Assembly (NCBI GenBank): GCA_019400425.1
Contig: JAFREE010000179.1
Coordinates: 1 to 47,722, forward strand
From: Hymenochaete sp. R1
Taxonomy: Eukaryota > Basidiomycota > Agaricomycetes > Hymenochaetales > Hymenochaetaceae
Direction: 5' to 3'
Length of the DNA stretch: 47,722 nt
Shown here one piece after another: positions 9,601-23,700 of this stretch. Below the pieces are notes generated by a model. It did not search any database. It was given only the letters and a program-made list of their open reading frames with translations, and was not told where the DNA came from. A program made the position numbers and the translations under genes. The stretch's first letter is position 1. Every line of letters begins with the position of its first letter.

Positions 9601-12600
9601 CGCCACCCATGAACGCAATGGATTCGTCTATGACGCAGAGCTTCTCGTGCTAGGACAGAATGAATATTATCAGTGCTTTAGGATGTTCGAGACATAAACG
9701 GTACTAACGTGAGACCAATAGAATGTCCCTGTTTGGAAATGGGAAGGAGATCGCTGAACCAGTATATTCTTGTGCAAGGCTGTCAGACGCTGTTTGGAAT
9801 AACTGAAGTATATATTAGATAGGGTGAATGTATCAATATTCTTTCGAAACGTACTTGCTGTCGGTCGGAGTCGTCCTGTTCGACACCTCCTGGCTACGAT
9901 AGAAATGAGGTCTTCTTTTATACAGTAAGAGAGGAATGAAACAAACTGACTATAGGATAATATAAATCATCACGCCTTCTTCTGCTTTTCGTTGAAGAAG
10001 TTTATCCAATCTGTACCGCTCCTTCTGTGGTCGACGCATCTGGAGCTCGGGGGAAAGCCACCAGTCGTGAATGTAGATGCGTTCTCGAGCCATGAGAATC
10101 GCTCGTGATAGATTCCACATGTAATCTCTCTTACCAACACAGATACGATAACTCGGAAGTCAATAAGAAGATACTACATGAGAGAAATAACGCGACATAC
10201 GCCATCAACAAGCCATTGAGCCGCGACATTTAAACGAATGGGCGCGAAGCTGTCGAATCGGTTGCTGCCCGTCCAATAAGAAGAGTTTGCGGTACGTTCC
10301 AAAGCTGTAATCCATTGTTGCATTTGACGCTAGAGGCGCAAGTGAGTTATAAATACGTGTATATCATATGCGGGGTACTTACGACGTTCTTCGCAAAGAG
10401 CTTGAGGCGCATCTGTGAGTTCGAAATAAAGAACGTATGTTTAGAGACGTCCTTTGCCTTCTTCTTGCCCTTTCCTTTCTTACTGCGTTTCGCTGCCAAC
10501 TGTTTCTCGGCCTCCTCGACATTGGTCGGCTGATCAGTGTTGTTCGTATGGATCGAGTTTTCATCCTCAGACTGCATAGGGTCTACATTTGTCGAAGGGT
10601 CCACCACACCGCGCCCCACACCTTCCGAATCCGAGCTTGAGCTTGAGTCGGAGCTGGACGAACGAGAACGAGTGACGCCGGACTCTGAGCGCATGTGACG
10701 ACGTCCTCGACCAATAGATGCAACAGTGGTACTGTGCCTGTCGCTTTCGCGACCACCACCCACTGAACCGACACGGAAGTGGAAAGCACGACCCACTTTG
10801 GCCTTCATTCGCCCAATTGTCCCGACATCATCGTGCTGCCCTGCTTCACGCACTTCTTTCTTGCTACTCCGTGATCCGCTTGTGCTCATCCCTTTGGAAA
10901 TGGTATCACTATGATGTAAAATGTTGAGCCCCCCTCGGTAGTAACGTTTCGGTCGTTCGATCTTGAAGTCTGAATCCAGCATGAAGACGTCCCATACGAC
11001 AGCTTCTCCAGGCTCTTCCACCGCGACTAGGTAACTTTCGCGCAGAGCACACCACTTTTGCCGCTTACGCACTGCCCATGTTGCACTCTTCCGTCCAAAA
11101 CCGCCACTCTTCTTAGACGCCGCTTCAATGGTGAGCATACCAGCTTTGGCTTGCCATCCTCCAGCTTGTGCAAGTTGAATAGAGAGTGCGCTTATTTCCA
11201 GGAAGCCAGTGAGACGATTCGAAGTGGGATGGAACATCTTAAAATAAGGAATATATTTTCAGGTAAAAACAGTATTGATATTTCAAGAATCCTTACCACA
11301 GCGCGAACAAGTCCAATGAGATAATTTTCAAGCGCCTGACGTTGCATGGCAGCAAAGTCGCTCTTCTTCACGTCACGATCATTTTCCTTGCCCTTCTCCA
11401 AGATCGCCTTGAAAAATGGTACAGCTTCGGAATTTTTTCAAAAACAAAATCTCATATAGTTCAGTGAATGACTTACTTGTCTTCGGAAACTCTGGGAGCG
11501 CATCAACGTTGCGATTAAAAGCATTGGACAGACGGTAATGAGCGTGGAGACTCGCGAAATCCTTCAGGGTGCGGTAGATTACCCATTTTGCTGCTCCATT
11601 TGCATATTCACATTCAATACGGAAGACCGCTTTACTTCTGCTGAGCGGATGTAAGCTGTCAGAAATCCGCAATCGTAAACGATGCAGCAACACGGGTACA
11701 CGCCGCACCCCTCTTTCATCGCGCTCGAACCAGAGCTTGAGCATCAAAGCAGATAGACCACCGGCGATAAGTTCGTCCGTGATATTCACAACGTGAGACT
11801 GGACCGCCATCTGGCCGCGACGGGCATCGGGATCACCACGTTGTTGAGCTATGACAGGAAGTAGAGAGCGCAGTCGATTCCAGCGTGGTGCAGTCTTGCC
11901 GCCGCCTGTTCGTCTAGTTTCGGAACGTTCTGAACGGTCTGAGCGTTTCATGTGTGGTAAAGATTGCGCTCTTACTACGCGCTTCGACGGTGTAGAAATC
12001 GACAAGTTGGATGTCCCAGCCGTGCCTTCATCGTACGTGTTTGAGCGTTCCCGCTCCTTCCTCGCCTGCCCTGTCTCCTCGTCCTCATCCTCTCGTTCCT
12101 CCTCCCTTTCCACTTTTTCACCGGTCTTGGCTCTGCCTTTGCCTTTGTCTTTCTCTCCGGGTTTTAGGAAGTCGAAGTAGCTTGACCATCCTTCACCGTC
12201 CGCTTCTGGGGACACATGAGCACTAGCACTGTTCTCCGAGGACAGCCAACGAAGGGGGCTCGCCCAAGCCTCATCGAGTTTGCTCATCCGGTTTTTCTCC
12301 CTTTTGTCAGCTGCTTCTCGTTCTCTTTCGCGCTGCTCGGGATCGATGTACTCCAGTGCTCCTCGGAATTCCGAGCGTAACCGGGCACCGACGGGAGGAC
12401 GACCATCGGAATCCAGTTTCGCATTCTCCATTTCGTTGAGTTCGCCAAATTCATCTTCAACGAGAACATCATTTTGTATATCATCCTGGGTATTCCGACG
12501 TGAAGCGTTGGGCGAGCGAGAGAAGTTGTAGGAAAAGGAACGAGGGGGACCGGTCCGCGTAGACGGTGAGTCGTGTGGCGAGCGCTGGTTACGAACGGCA

Positions 12601-12839
12601 AAGGAATCAGAGCTTGACCTAGTACCATCAAGTTCGCCCGTCTGCAATTTCTCTCTCGCAGGTGTTTCGGGAGTCAAGAAGTCGCGAACTTTCGCGTCCC
12701 CGTTTGGACTTGAATGAGAGTGTTGGGGATCCGAGTCCTTGTCGTTGGTATCGGCCTGTTGGCTTTCTGGGATCGCGTCGCCATTTCGTCTCTCCTTTTG
12801 CGCTTGAATAGCGCGCTGGACGACGTCGGCGGCATCCAT
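6612..12839 (-). CDS. PLD1: Phospholipase D1 (PX-PH-HKD type)
   Basis: This enzyme hydrolyses phosphatidylcholine to phosphatidic acid and choline (yeast Spo14, mammalian PLD1/2), acting on membranes in signalling, secretion and sporulation. Twenty exons encode 1,724 aa: 12839-11477, 11424-11297, 11237-10383, 10329-10201, 10129-9951, 9893-9855, 9802-9709, 9649-9505, 9447-9351, 9300-9035, 8983-8929, 8870-8624, 8567-8493, 8437-8420, 8372-8251, 8195-7921, 7864-7263, 7209-7105, 7044-6692 and 6639-6612. In order, the protein has: a disordered N-terminus; a PX domain ending at ALPEFPKT (about 375-470); a PH domain with [10 protein letters not shown] and [17 protein letters not shown]1 HEKLCVID (His930, Lys932, Asp937); HKD2 HGKVCIVD (His1228, Lys1230) followed by GSANINERS; a charged low-complexity segment of about 300 residues; and a canonical PLD tail ending LPMPIYD. 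The catalytic residues of both motifs are present. HKD2's HxK sits alone on an 18-nt exon. Confidence 0.95.
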
Positions 12840-13383
12840 TGCCCAGGTCAAGCTGGGTGGGGTACAGGCCTGAGGTCGGTGTCACTGGTAAATGAAGAGA
12901 GTAATTCATCCGAGTTTTGAAGAACGTCATCTCATTAGCGAAAATGAAAACACGTGACGGCACCAACTGATCGTGCCTTTTCCTTTTTCAATTCAATTTA
13001 TCTCAAGCTTCCTCTTTCTCTTCTTCCGACCCTACCACGACTTTCCCATCCAACCATAGGCTTATTGTCACTAGGATGGCTTTAAAAACAAAAGAGTTCT
13101 TCCAAGAGCGCGTGTCTAAAGTGCATCCTGTGCTATCTTCTATTTATCTTGGGATATGTCTACACCGAAACTTTTCACCATTTTCAGTAAACTTTCAATA
13201 TAACCGCGGATACTGTCAACTGAGCTCCTTTGGTCTCATGTTTTCCAGTGGCTATTCATGGTCCATCCCCAGGGTTATCGTTTTATCAACTGCCTCATGA
13301 CCTTTACTATCGGCCCGCTGAAGCTCTGTATTTAATGGTCTCCGCTACTTGATGCGGTCTGTCCTTTCCTGGCTCTCTTTGGC
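12840..13383. promoter_or_regulatory. Divergent spacer between PLD and pectinesterase
   Basis: It holds the 5' regions of two divergent genes. A pyrimidine-rich tract (about 12975-13060) is followed by an ATG at 13076 that opens a 74-codon frame with no family resemblance. This could be an upstream transcript, but I see no splice model that improves it and do not call it a gene. Confidence 0.4.
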
Positions 13384-15085
13384 ATGAAGTCGACCGTTTC
13401 CTTGCTGGCGTCGCTCGCATTGCTTCTGGGGTTATCTCTACCTGCATGTTCATTATCACCGACGCTCTTTGGATGCCAGGTCAAAAAAACACAGGGAATT
13501 CCTCCATTACTCAACTGTCCAGACGGAACTATATTCGTGTCTCAGACAGACCCGCAAGCAAATTTCTCGAACGTCCAAGATGCTGTGCTTTCACTGTAAG
13601 TGCAATAACAATAATTATATTTTTTTGTGTAGGCCCTGCTTCTAAAGGATTTAGACCTGAGGATGGACAGGCCCATATCCTCATAGCAGAAGGAGAGTAT
13701 CATGAGACCGTCAATGTCACTCGGTCCGGTCCTCTTATCCTTCTCGTGAGTACGGAATCCTATCGCTTGCTACACACTCATAACATTAGCTAAATTGGAT
13801 TCAAGGGTCAGCTCGACGAATCTTGTTCTTTGCCTTGCAACGCTTCGTCACGCAACCTAGTCACAGTTTGGGACGACTTCTTTGAGCAGGCAGGAATGGA
13901 CGATGCCCGGTCCGCAGGTAACGATCTGCCTTTCATAAAAATGCGTGAATACTGATCCCCCGTTGTGTTCAAGTCCTGCTTGTAGCGCCTACAGACGACG
14001 CATCTCTCATTGGAGCAGGCCCGACTGGAGCACCCTTGGAGCCTCTTTTTGGGAACGTTGATTTCAAGGCGTATAATATTAACTTCGAGAACAGAGCGGT
14101 AAAGACTTGTGTGTTCGGGTTCTTAGAGGCGACCGCTTGACCTCCTTGACAGGCAAACTTTTCGATTTCGCAAGCACTGGTGACCGATATATCATATGCG
14201 AATGCTTCGTTCTATGGATGTACATTCGCTAGTTTCCAGGACACCTGGTACACTGGACGGAATGCGAGTACTTACGTCATCGACAGCATTATATTTGGAA
14301 TGACTGATTGTGAGCTGCCTCCTTGAGAATGAATTCCCGCGCGTACATCTTAATAAGAAAATGGGAGATCTCTTTGGCTTTGGCACAGCGTAAGGCCTCC
14401 GTACTTTATATCATATTGCTCCTCTTCTCAAAATCAGCCACAGTTGGTTCGAGAATGTTACCCTCGCGAACAGAGGGTGCGGTGGTGGTATCACCGCCTG
14501 GAAAGGTACGAACCAATCCGATGCGCCAGGCAACCGCTACGGCGCATACATCAATAATTCAGTTATCATTCGAGTTAGTATGATTTTGGTCTCAACTGCT
14601 TCGCATAGGATAGCTTAGTTCGTTACATATTTCTCAGTCTCCGGATGCCAATGCGACACTTGACTTGATGGGAGAATGTTTTCTCGGGCGGCCGTGGAAT
14701 GATTTGGCTACAACAGTGTACCTCAGGACGTTCATGGACAATTCGATTCAACCAAAGGGTTGGACACCCTTTGATTCGTCTAGGTAAACGCCATCAACTC
14801 CCTTACGAAGTCTTCGCGATGTACCGAGTTGATGCTTATGACACTATAGGCCTACAATCATGAACACGACATTCTACGCTGAATTCGACAACAGAGGTTC
14901 GTAGCCTAAAGTATTGAACAATTCGCGATGTTGACATCGTTAAAGGGCCAGGAGCAAACAATTCTCAGCGCGTTTCCGACCATATCCTCACAGTTGAAGA
15001 GGCTGAAAGCTTCACTATTTCTCGCGTTTTCCTTGAAACGCCGCAGTGGATCGATTTTGAGTATATTTCAGGCTCCGACGTGTAG
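13384..15085 (+). CDS. Secreted pectinesterase (pectin methylesterase, CE8)
   Basis: The enzyme removes methyl esters from homogalacturonan in plant cell walls and is secreted. Ten exons (13384-13595, 13655-13745, 13806-13917, 13974-14098, 14153-14309, 14368-14389, 14444-14573, 14638-14783, 14850-14896, 14946-15085) give 393 aa. An N-terminal signal peptide is clear (KSTVSLLASLALLLGLSLPA). Family motifs in order are: GEYHETVNV (GxYxE); Gln187 in QALV; ASFQDTWYTG with Asp210; TDYLFGFGTAWFE with Asp232; and LGRPWN with Arg301. These are the catalytic Asp pair and Arg of the family, so activity is expected. There are many N-glycosylation sequons. The 22-nt exon 6 encodes the residues right after Asp232. 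It points to a saprotrophic or plant-associated lifestyle. Confidence 0.94.
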
Positions 15086-15440
15086 CGATGTTTGTGATTC
15101 AAAATCAGTGTGCGTCTGATGCACATGAAACGGTAATTTTCTCCGACTTTAGTTATACAATACATGATCCACACAAATCGTACGGTAGCTTACACCGCAC
15201 GTTCTGTACATAAAACAAGCGTGTAGGGAGAGCGTTGCATGAACGCGCTCTTGAGGTTGATGGATGAAAATAATTCGGAGAGGCGATTGAAAGACCTGAA
15301 ACGACGGCAGCGAATGATGAGTGCGTAGAACAGAACGCCGGATGCAGGGAAAGCAAGAAGCATTAATACATATGCAAATCGTGGGTCCGCAGCGCGAGCT
15401 TAAGGGTATGGATTCACAAAGCATAAATTCAGCCCGAACT
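15086..15440. other. Convergent spacer, pectinesterase / vWA gene
   Basis: The two flanking genes end here tail to tail. Short ORFs on the minus strand (15149-15478) are out of frame with the vWA gene and have no family features. I see nothing else. Confidence 0.5.
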
Positions 15441-17305
15441 TTAAGCTCGCATGTTTCGCCATGCACTCTGCATCGCAATTCTCTTCGCCTGACTCGTTGT
15501 TAGCATTCCTTTGTTCTAGATAAGACATCAGAGAAAGGTGAATACTCACTTGATCAAAGGTAATCGAATCCTCCCTCAGCTCGACCTTCTGCTTGCCTCC
15601 AAACAGATCGTTTCCACCGTCATTTTCATCGTCATCATCGTCGAAACCAGCGACTCCTCCACTTCGCATACCGCCGAAGGCAGCCTTCCCTCCAGCCAGC
15701 GAGAAGGGCGTTGACTGCACGGCGGTACCAAACACACTGGCATTTGCGGGAGCACTAAATGAGCCAAAGTTGGAAACGACCTTCCGAGAAGGTGATGTGC
15801 CACTCCTGGGTGACGATGGTGGGGAAACAGGAGAGATAGGCTTGGTTTCGGGTGAACGTGGAAGATGGCGAGGTGCATATGAGGAGTAGGAGTAAGAGCC
15901 CGACATACGGGCCTGCAGGTACTTCTCAGTGAAGCGCGAGCCTCGAACTTTCTTTAGGTGCGGGCGAGCATCAGCGAGGGTTGGTGCGCGTTCGAAAATC
16001 TCAACGTTGTGCCTCGTCTCGTCACTCTCTTTATATATACTCTCAATCACGACTCTCTTCGTGCTTTCGTTGCGGAGAAGGAGGCGCTCGTGAAGTTCGC
16101 GCGCGACGTCATCCACGCTCTCGTTGGCCCCTAATATACGAGTCGCGACTGCCTGCCCAACTTCGCGAATCAGTCGGTCCATGTCGAGGTTCTCGAGCAC
16201 ACTTCCAACGATTGCATGAGCTAATAGATCGGCGGTGGTCAAAGGTAACATGAGACCAGATGTGATGTTAGTGATAGCACGGTAAAAATCCGTTGCGTAC
16301 TATAAGCAATTACGGCATCAGATGGCAGAAAAGGTCACACATGAAATTCAGACTTACAGAGTACCCGCTCAGTGCGGGCTCGCAAGCCACGAAGAACTGC
16401 ATGAAGAATTATTATTCGCCCAAATGCCTGAATAGGCGATTTCGCTGAGCTCACCAGTGTGATGCCTTGTGAAGCCATCTCTCTTGCTATCTGCAATGGA
16501 TCATATCCGTCGGGCGAACCTTCATCAAAACCTTTGAAAATCTTTGTCAGATAAACACATAAGCCAATTGGGCATAAAACGACCAACCATCTCCATATTC
16601 CCCAATGCCATGCGGGGGAGCGTCTGCAATAAGTACCACCATCTTACTGGCATGTTTCCTCCAATGCATCGTTAGCGCCTGGTACAATCCAGCAGTCACT
16701 GCTTCAGGCCCATCTCCGCCACCCGTTGCATACAACGTAGACAGATCGTGCCGAACTTGGGAGATGTCCGACGTAAAGCCGAAATTCTTGTACACGAATG
16801 TATGGTCTTGCGGAGGATGATCACGGAATGCGACGAGCCCGACACGCATGTCCTCTGGATCTTGAAGCTTCCCGGAATGGAAGATGTGCGCGCATATTTC
16901 CTCGATGTTTCGAGTTGCTGAACTGATGTATGAGCCTTGGCTGCCTGTGCAATCCTATACAAAAGAGAAGTTCAGTTTCTGCTTCTGCACCTTGACGGAA
17001 CGAAGAAGCGGGTGTAGGTGAAGGAACGGGGCAGCAAGCACGTTGAAAATCAGACAGATAGAAACGCTAAGCACCTGTACGAACACCAGATCTCTGTTTT
17101 CCACGATGAAAACGGCGAAAACGTTGAAGGAGGACAAGGATGGGGTTGTCAGCGGTTGGGATGGTGGTGAATAGTGTGGTTCGAACTGAGCACGCAAATA
17201 CATAATGACTTGCTCCAACACTCACAAAAGCTTTCGATTGGGGTTATAGTCGCCATATGATTGGAAAGGTTGGCTCGGCGTAGGGTCGAACATGTCTTCA
17301 TCCAT
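15441..17305 (-). CDS. von Willebrand factor A (vWA) domain protein
   Basis: Seven exons (17305-17226, 17093-17075, 16954-16588, 16531-16455, 16396-16358, 16299-15550, 15515-15441) encode 468 aa. The vWA domain starts at LDLVFVQDCTGS. Asp34, Gly37/Ser38 (DCTGS in place of DxSxS) and the downstream GGGDGPEAV form a metal-ion adhesion site. It continues through VVLIADAPPHG and SQGITLFFVACEPAL to about residue 210. The rest is a helical linker and a Ser/Pro/Gly-rich tail with an acidic stretch (FDDDDDEND), ending in TSQAKRIAMQSAWRNMRA. Fungal relatives include vWA proteins linked to alpha-kinases, but no kinase domain is present here. There is no signal peptide, so it is probably cytosolic. Its partner is unknown. 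The second exon is only 19 nt long. Confidence 0.85.
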
Positions 17306-17739
17306 GATGTTGCAGTAGATGATGGAGTCTGAATGCACAGGGATACTTGAACCACAAGCTAAAAGGCAACAACAGATATTCCAACAACTAGATAATTCGG
17401 GAGATGCTCTGGAAAGACGAGCAATCGATGAAGTTGAGTGGTAAAAGGCTGAATTATCGATGATGATGAGAGTCAAAGCGGAGAAGGCAAAGCCCACGCT
17501 TTTGCGTCGTTTCGTTCGTTCGGATCCTTACTGGCCTGGCCACGCACAAGCTCGACGCCCCTTAGTCACCATTCCCCGCTCTCTCCATCCACCACGCTTC
17601 AAACACGCAGGAAAATAAATGCATCTACGCTCTGCTGTTTTTCAACCCCGAAAAAAGACACAATGACGTGAGAGTAATGTAACGAAAACAATCTATGCGG
17701 TAAAACGTCATAACTGCCACAACCCCTAAGTAATCCTAC
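17306..17739. other. Spacer upstream of vWA gene, downstream of Miro
   Basis: Both neighbours are on the minus strand, so this holds the vWA promoter and the Miro 3' end. A minus-strand ORF extends from the vWA start codon upstream to 17497, but its extra residues look non-coding. There is no clear TATA box. Confidence 0.4.
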
Positions 17740-20379
<2,640 letters not shown>

Positions 20380-20761
20380 TGAAATCGTTGGCTTTTGTCG
20401 CAATAAAAGCTATATGGAGGAGAATGACGTTATGGCTGTGTGTGGGTTGTGCTGTACGACCACTACCAGTACGAGTCGCAGTTGAGAAGCTACAGTAGTT
20501 GACGGCATCTTAAGCCTCGCTTAAGCTTCCCTTTCTGAGCCGACGGAGCCGGCTGCAAAAGATCACGTGCACGCCTCACACAGCTCGGCTCGTCGCGTCT
20601 CCATGATCTTCGATCTTCTTTCTTTCCTTCGGACATTGACCAGCCACACATTGCTGAAGCCACAATCTTGAAAGGGTACTTATAATGGCCCCAAATTGAG
20701 CTGGTCTGGTCCTCGGACCTTCTTCCCGACCTCTGCCTACGCTGCCATCCAGGCGACAGCC
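20380..20761. promoter_or_regulatory. Divergent promoter region Miro / Gcn2
   Basis: These 382 bp separate the two start codons. A TATAATGG word lies at about 20682-20689 on the Gcn2 side. An in-frame ATG at 20696 could extend Gcn2 by 22 residues. A minus-strand ATG near 20508 (MPSTTVASQLRL) is not connected to Miro in frame. Confidence 0.45.
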
Positions 20762-23700
20762 ATGACGAACCCAAACGAGAACGAAGCTCTTCAGAAACAA
20801 GAAATAGCCACACTCAAATCTATCTATCCAGACCTTATATTCGACAACACTCCCCAGAAGGTCTGGAAAGTGCGTTGAAAATGTTTTTCAGTATCCGAGG
20901 ATTCTCTAACTCTACGGTTGTTAGGGTGCCGAACAACTTAACGAGTTCACCGTACGAATCAATCATGACCATTCCGACGCCTACGTTGTCATCCTTGTCA
21001 AGTGCGGCTCGACACTCACTTTCAGATTGTCTTTTACCCTTGCTCACTTTGTGCTTTAGACTTCCAAAGTCTTATCCCGCAACTAATTGGCCTATATTAT
21101 CAATAATAAAGCACAATGGTCTTACCCATTCGCAAGTTTCCAAGCTCCTATCCGAGATGCGTGCTGAAGCTAAGAAATACGTCGGGACCGAGTCCGTATT
21201 TGCGGCAAGTGATGAAAATCGTTTAACGTAAATTGTCCCCTTACATTTGCTTCACAGCTTATTGACGTGGCTCAGAGCTGGATGAGAAGGGAGCTTGAGG
21301 TGTCCGAAAAGGTTGCGAAGAGGGAGACAAGCGGCGGGATTTCTCTGGCCTTGGAAATGCAACACCGGAATCTCGAAGCTGAAAGGGTTTGTGACCCCTT
21401 TCTCCTCATACGAAATGTGTTTCTGAATGTGGCCCAGATGCAAAAGGAGAAGGAGGAATCACTCGCGAGGGCGGAGAACGAAAAGGAGTCCGAGTTAGCA
21501 CGGAGGTTAACGCAACAGCTTGAAAGAGATGCGATTAGGAAAGAGGAAATGCGGCGGGCAGAGAGGGAAAGGCAAAAGGCAAGAAAACGAGCACTTTCGG
21601 ATACCACAGAAAAACCTATCAGTGAGACATCAATTGAGATGCTGGATGAAGAGGTTGAATTTGCCGGCATCCGTTTCGACTCGGTGCGGCTGTTTCACGG
21701 AAGACGAGGTATGAAATACAGGTCTACCCCTCTCAAGACCTAAGCAAATCTGAATTTCTCTTTCTCAGAGTGTCTGGGGACGGTGTACAGCGCTGAACCA
21801 ATCTGCGATGAACCTCACGACCCGGTTGCCCTGGATTTGCATGTATTGACCTTTCAGTCGAGCTACTACAAGTCTCAGCAAGGTACATGCAATCGGACAT
21901 AGCGTTAATAATCTTTTCTGATTTACTTATTTTTGAAAGGTCGAAAAAAGATTGATCAGGTTGAGAACGAGATCCGGAAACTATGCAAGTTGTCAGCGTA
22001 CGATCACGTACAGCGAGTGCTGAGCGTTTCCTCCAACAACGCCAAGTCGACGCAGGCGCCTCGTTTGGTCATCCTTTTGGAGAAAAAGCCCTCGTTTACC
22101 CTCCGCGACCTTCTTCAAGATTCGGATGGACTGCGAGAGGATCGCACAAGGGTATTGTAACTCTACTTGAAATCTTTTGGTGATCACTAACCGTTATTAT
22201 CAGTCATACTTGATTCAGATCTGCAGAGGCCTGAGTGTCATTCATGATTCTGGTGTCGTGCATCGAGGTAAGCCTCCCTTCTCCCCTCACAAATGTCAAA
22301 AAAGGCAAGTAATGTTTGTTGCTTACTGTTCCGCAGCCATCAGCCCAGCCAACATTGGCCTTATTGACTCCTTTTCGGCGTCGAAGACAGTAAAGTTGGT
22401 CCGCCCGGCATTTTATGCGAAGCTCCACGATATGCACAAATCTGAGCCATTCGAGAATCACTTAGAAGGCGATCCGTTTGATGAAACTCTGCCGGACGAC
22501 TGGCTGTTCAGTGACGCCATCGATTCTCCGTTGACTTACACTCGGTGTCGTGATATTCATGCCACCGGTGTGCTTGTCCTTCAAATGTTTATGGGAATGG
22601 ATGTGCCAGATCGATTTCTGAGTCCAGAGCTGGCTTTAGCAGAATGTGAGTTACCACTTTTTTTTTTAAAAAAAAAGAAGAAGTTTAAGATACTCATCTC
22701 ACATTGTTTCTCTAAAGCCGGCCTTTCCCTTGACTTGAACGATATCATCGCAGACATGATCAAAATCACGAAGAAGCCTTCTCCTAGTGCCGCAGAGATC
22801 GTGCAGCGCCTTGATAGACAACCACTCACGATAACGCCCCGATCGATACCTGTTGTATCCAATGGTAGCCCCACTCAGCGTTTGGGTTAGTTGTCTTTGT
22901 ACCTACAGTTCTATTTGTGGCTAACACCAAACCAGATGTGAGAACTCCGATTGCTCGCATAACCTTCCCAGTTGGGTCTCCTCAGAGAAGTTATTTCATG
23001 GGCCCAATGGGCCCGGAAAGCCGCCTGCGGAAAGCCAGTCGATGGCGAGAGGACTGGGAACAACTCGATGTCTTAGTAAGTCTTTTTCAGTCGTTTTGGT
23101 TTTTAGAGCTTAACATTTCTTCTCTAAGGGTAAAGGTGGTTTTGGTCAAGTCGTGAAAGCTAGAAATTTGATGGATGGTGGCATCTACGCGGGTGCGCAT
23201 TCGTTCGCTTTGACATTGTGGCTATAGAAGCTTATCATATTTTTAGTCAAGAAGATCAGGTTGCGTACCGACCAGACAGACGATAGAAAAATTTTCCGAG
23301 AAGTCAACGCCTTGAGTCGCTTGAACCACAAGTATATTGTTCGTTACTACACGACCTGGCTTGAAGACACCGGACCATCCTCAAGCGCAGCTTCTTCTGA
23401 ATCAAGCTTTAGCTCGGGAGATGCGGATGATCAGACTGCTGGAGCGGCAACTCCCAGTTTTGACAGTCTTCGGGATCCCAAGAGCATAGATTTGAACGAG
23501 CTCATGAAACAAGACGATCACCTTACCTCCGAGTTTCCTTCGATCCATTTTACTTCTGGTGACGTCGCTGAGGATAGTAGCGACGATGATAATCCAAGTT
23601 CGTTGCAGATCACCAGTCAACTCAAGAATGGGAAGCCAATGGTGTCTGCCCCGTCTATGGGTGCAAAACCGGCAAAGACCTTATACATCCAAATGGTACG

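Noticed and set aside
13076..13300. 74-codon ORF between PLD and pectinesterase
   Set aside because: It has a promoter-like context, but there is no family resemblance, splice extension or connection to the pectinesterase signal peptide.
22660..22690. Run of T followed by a run of A
   Set aside because: It is a homopolymer palindrome inside a Gcn2 intron, best explained as ordinary intronic low complexity and not a terminator or element end.
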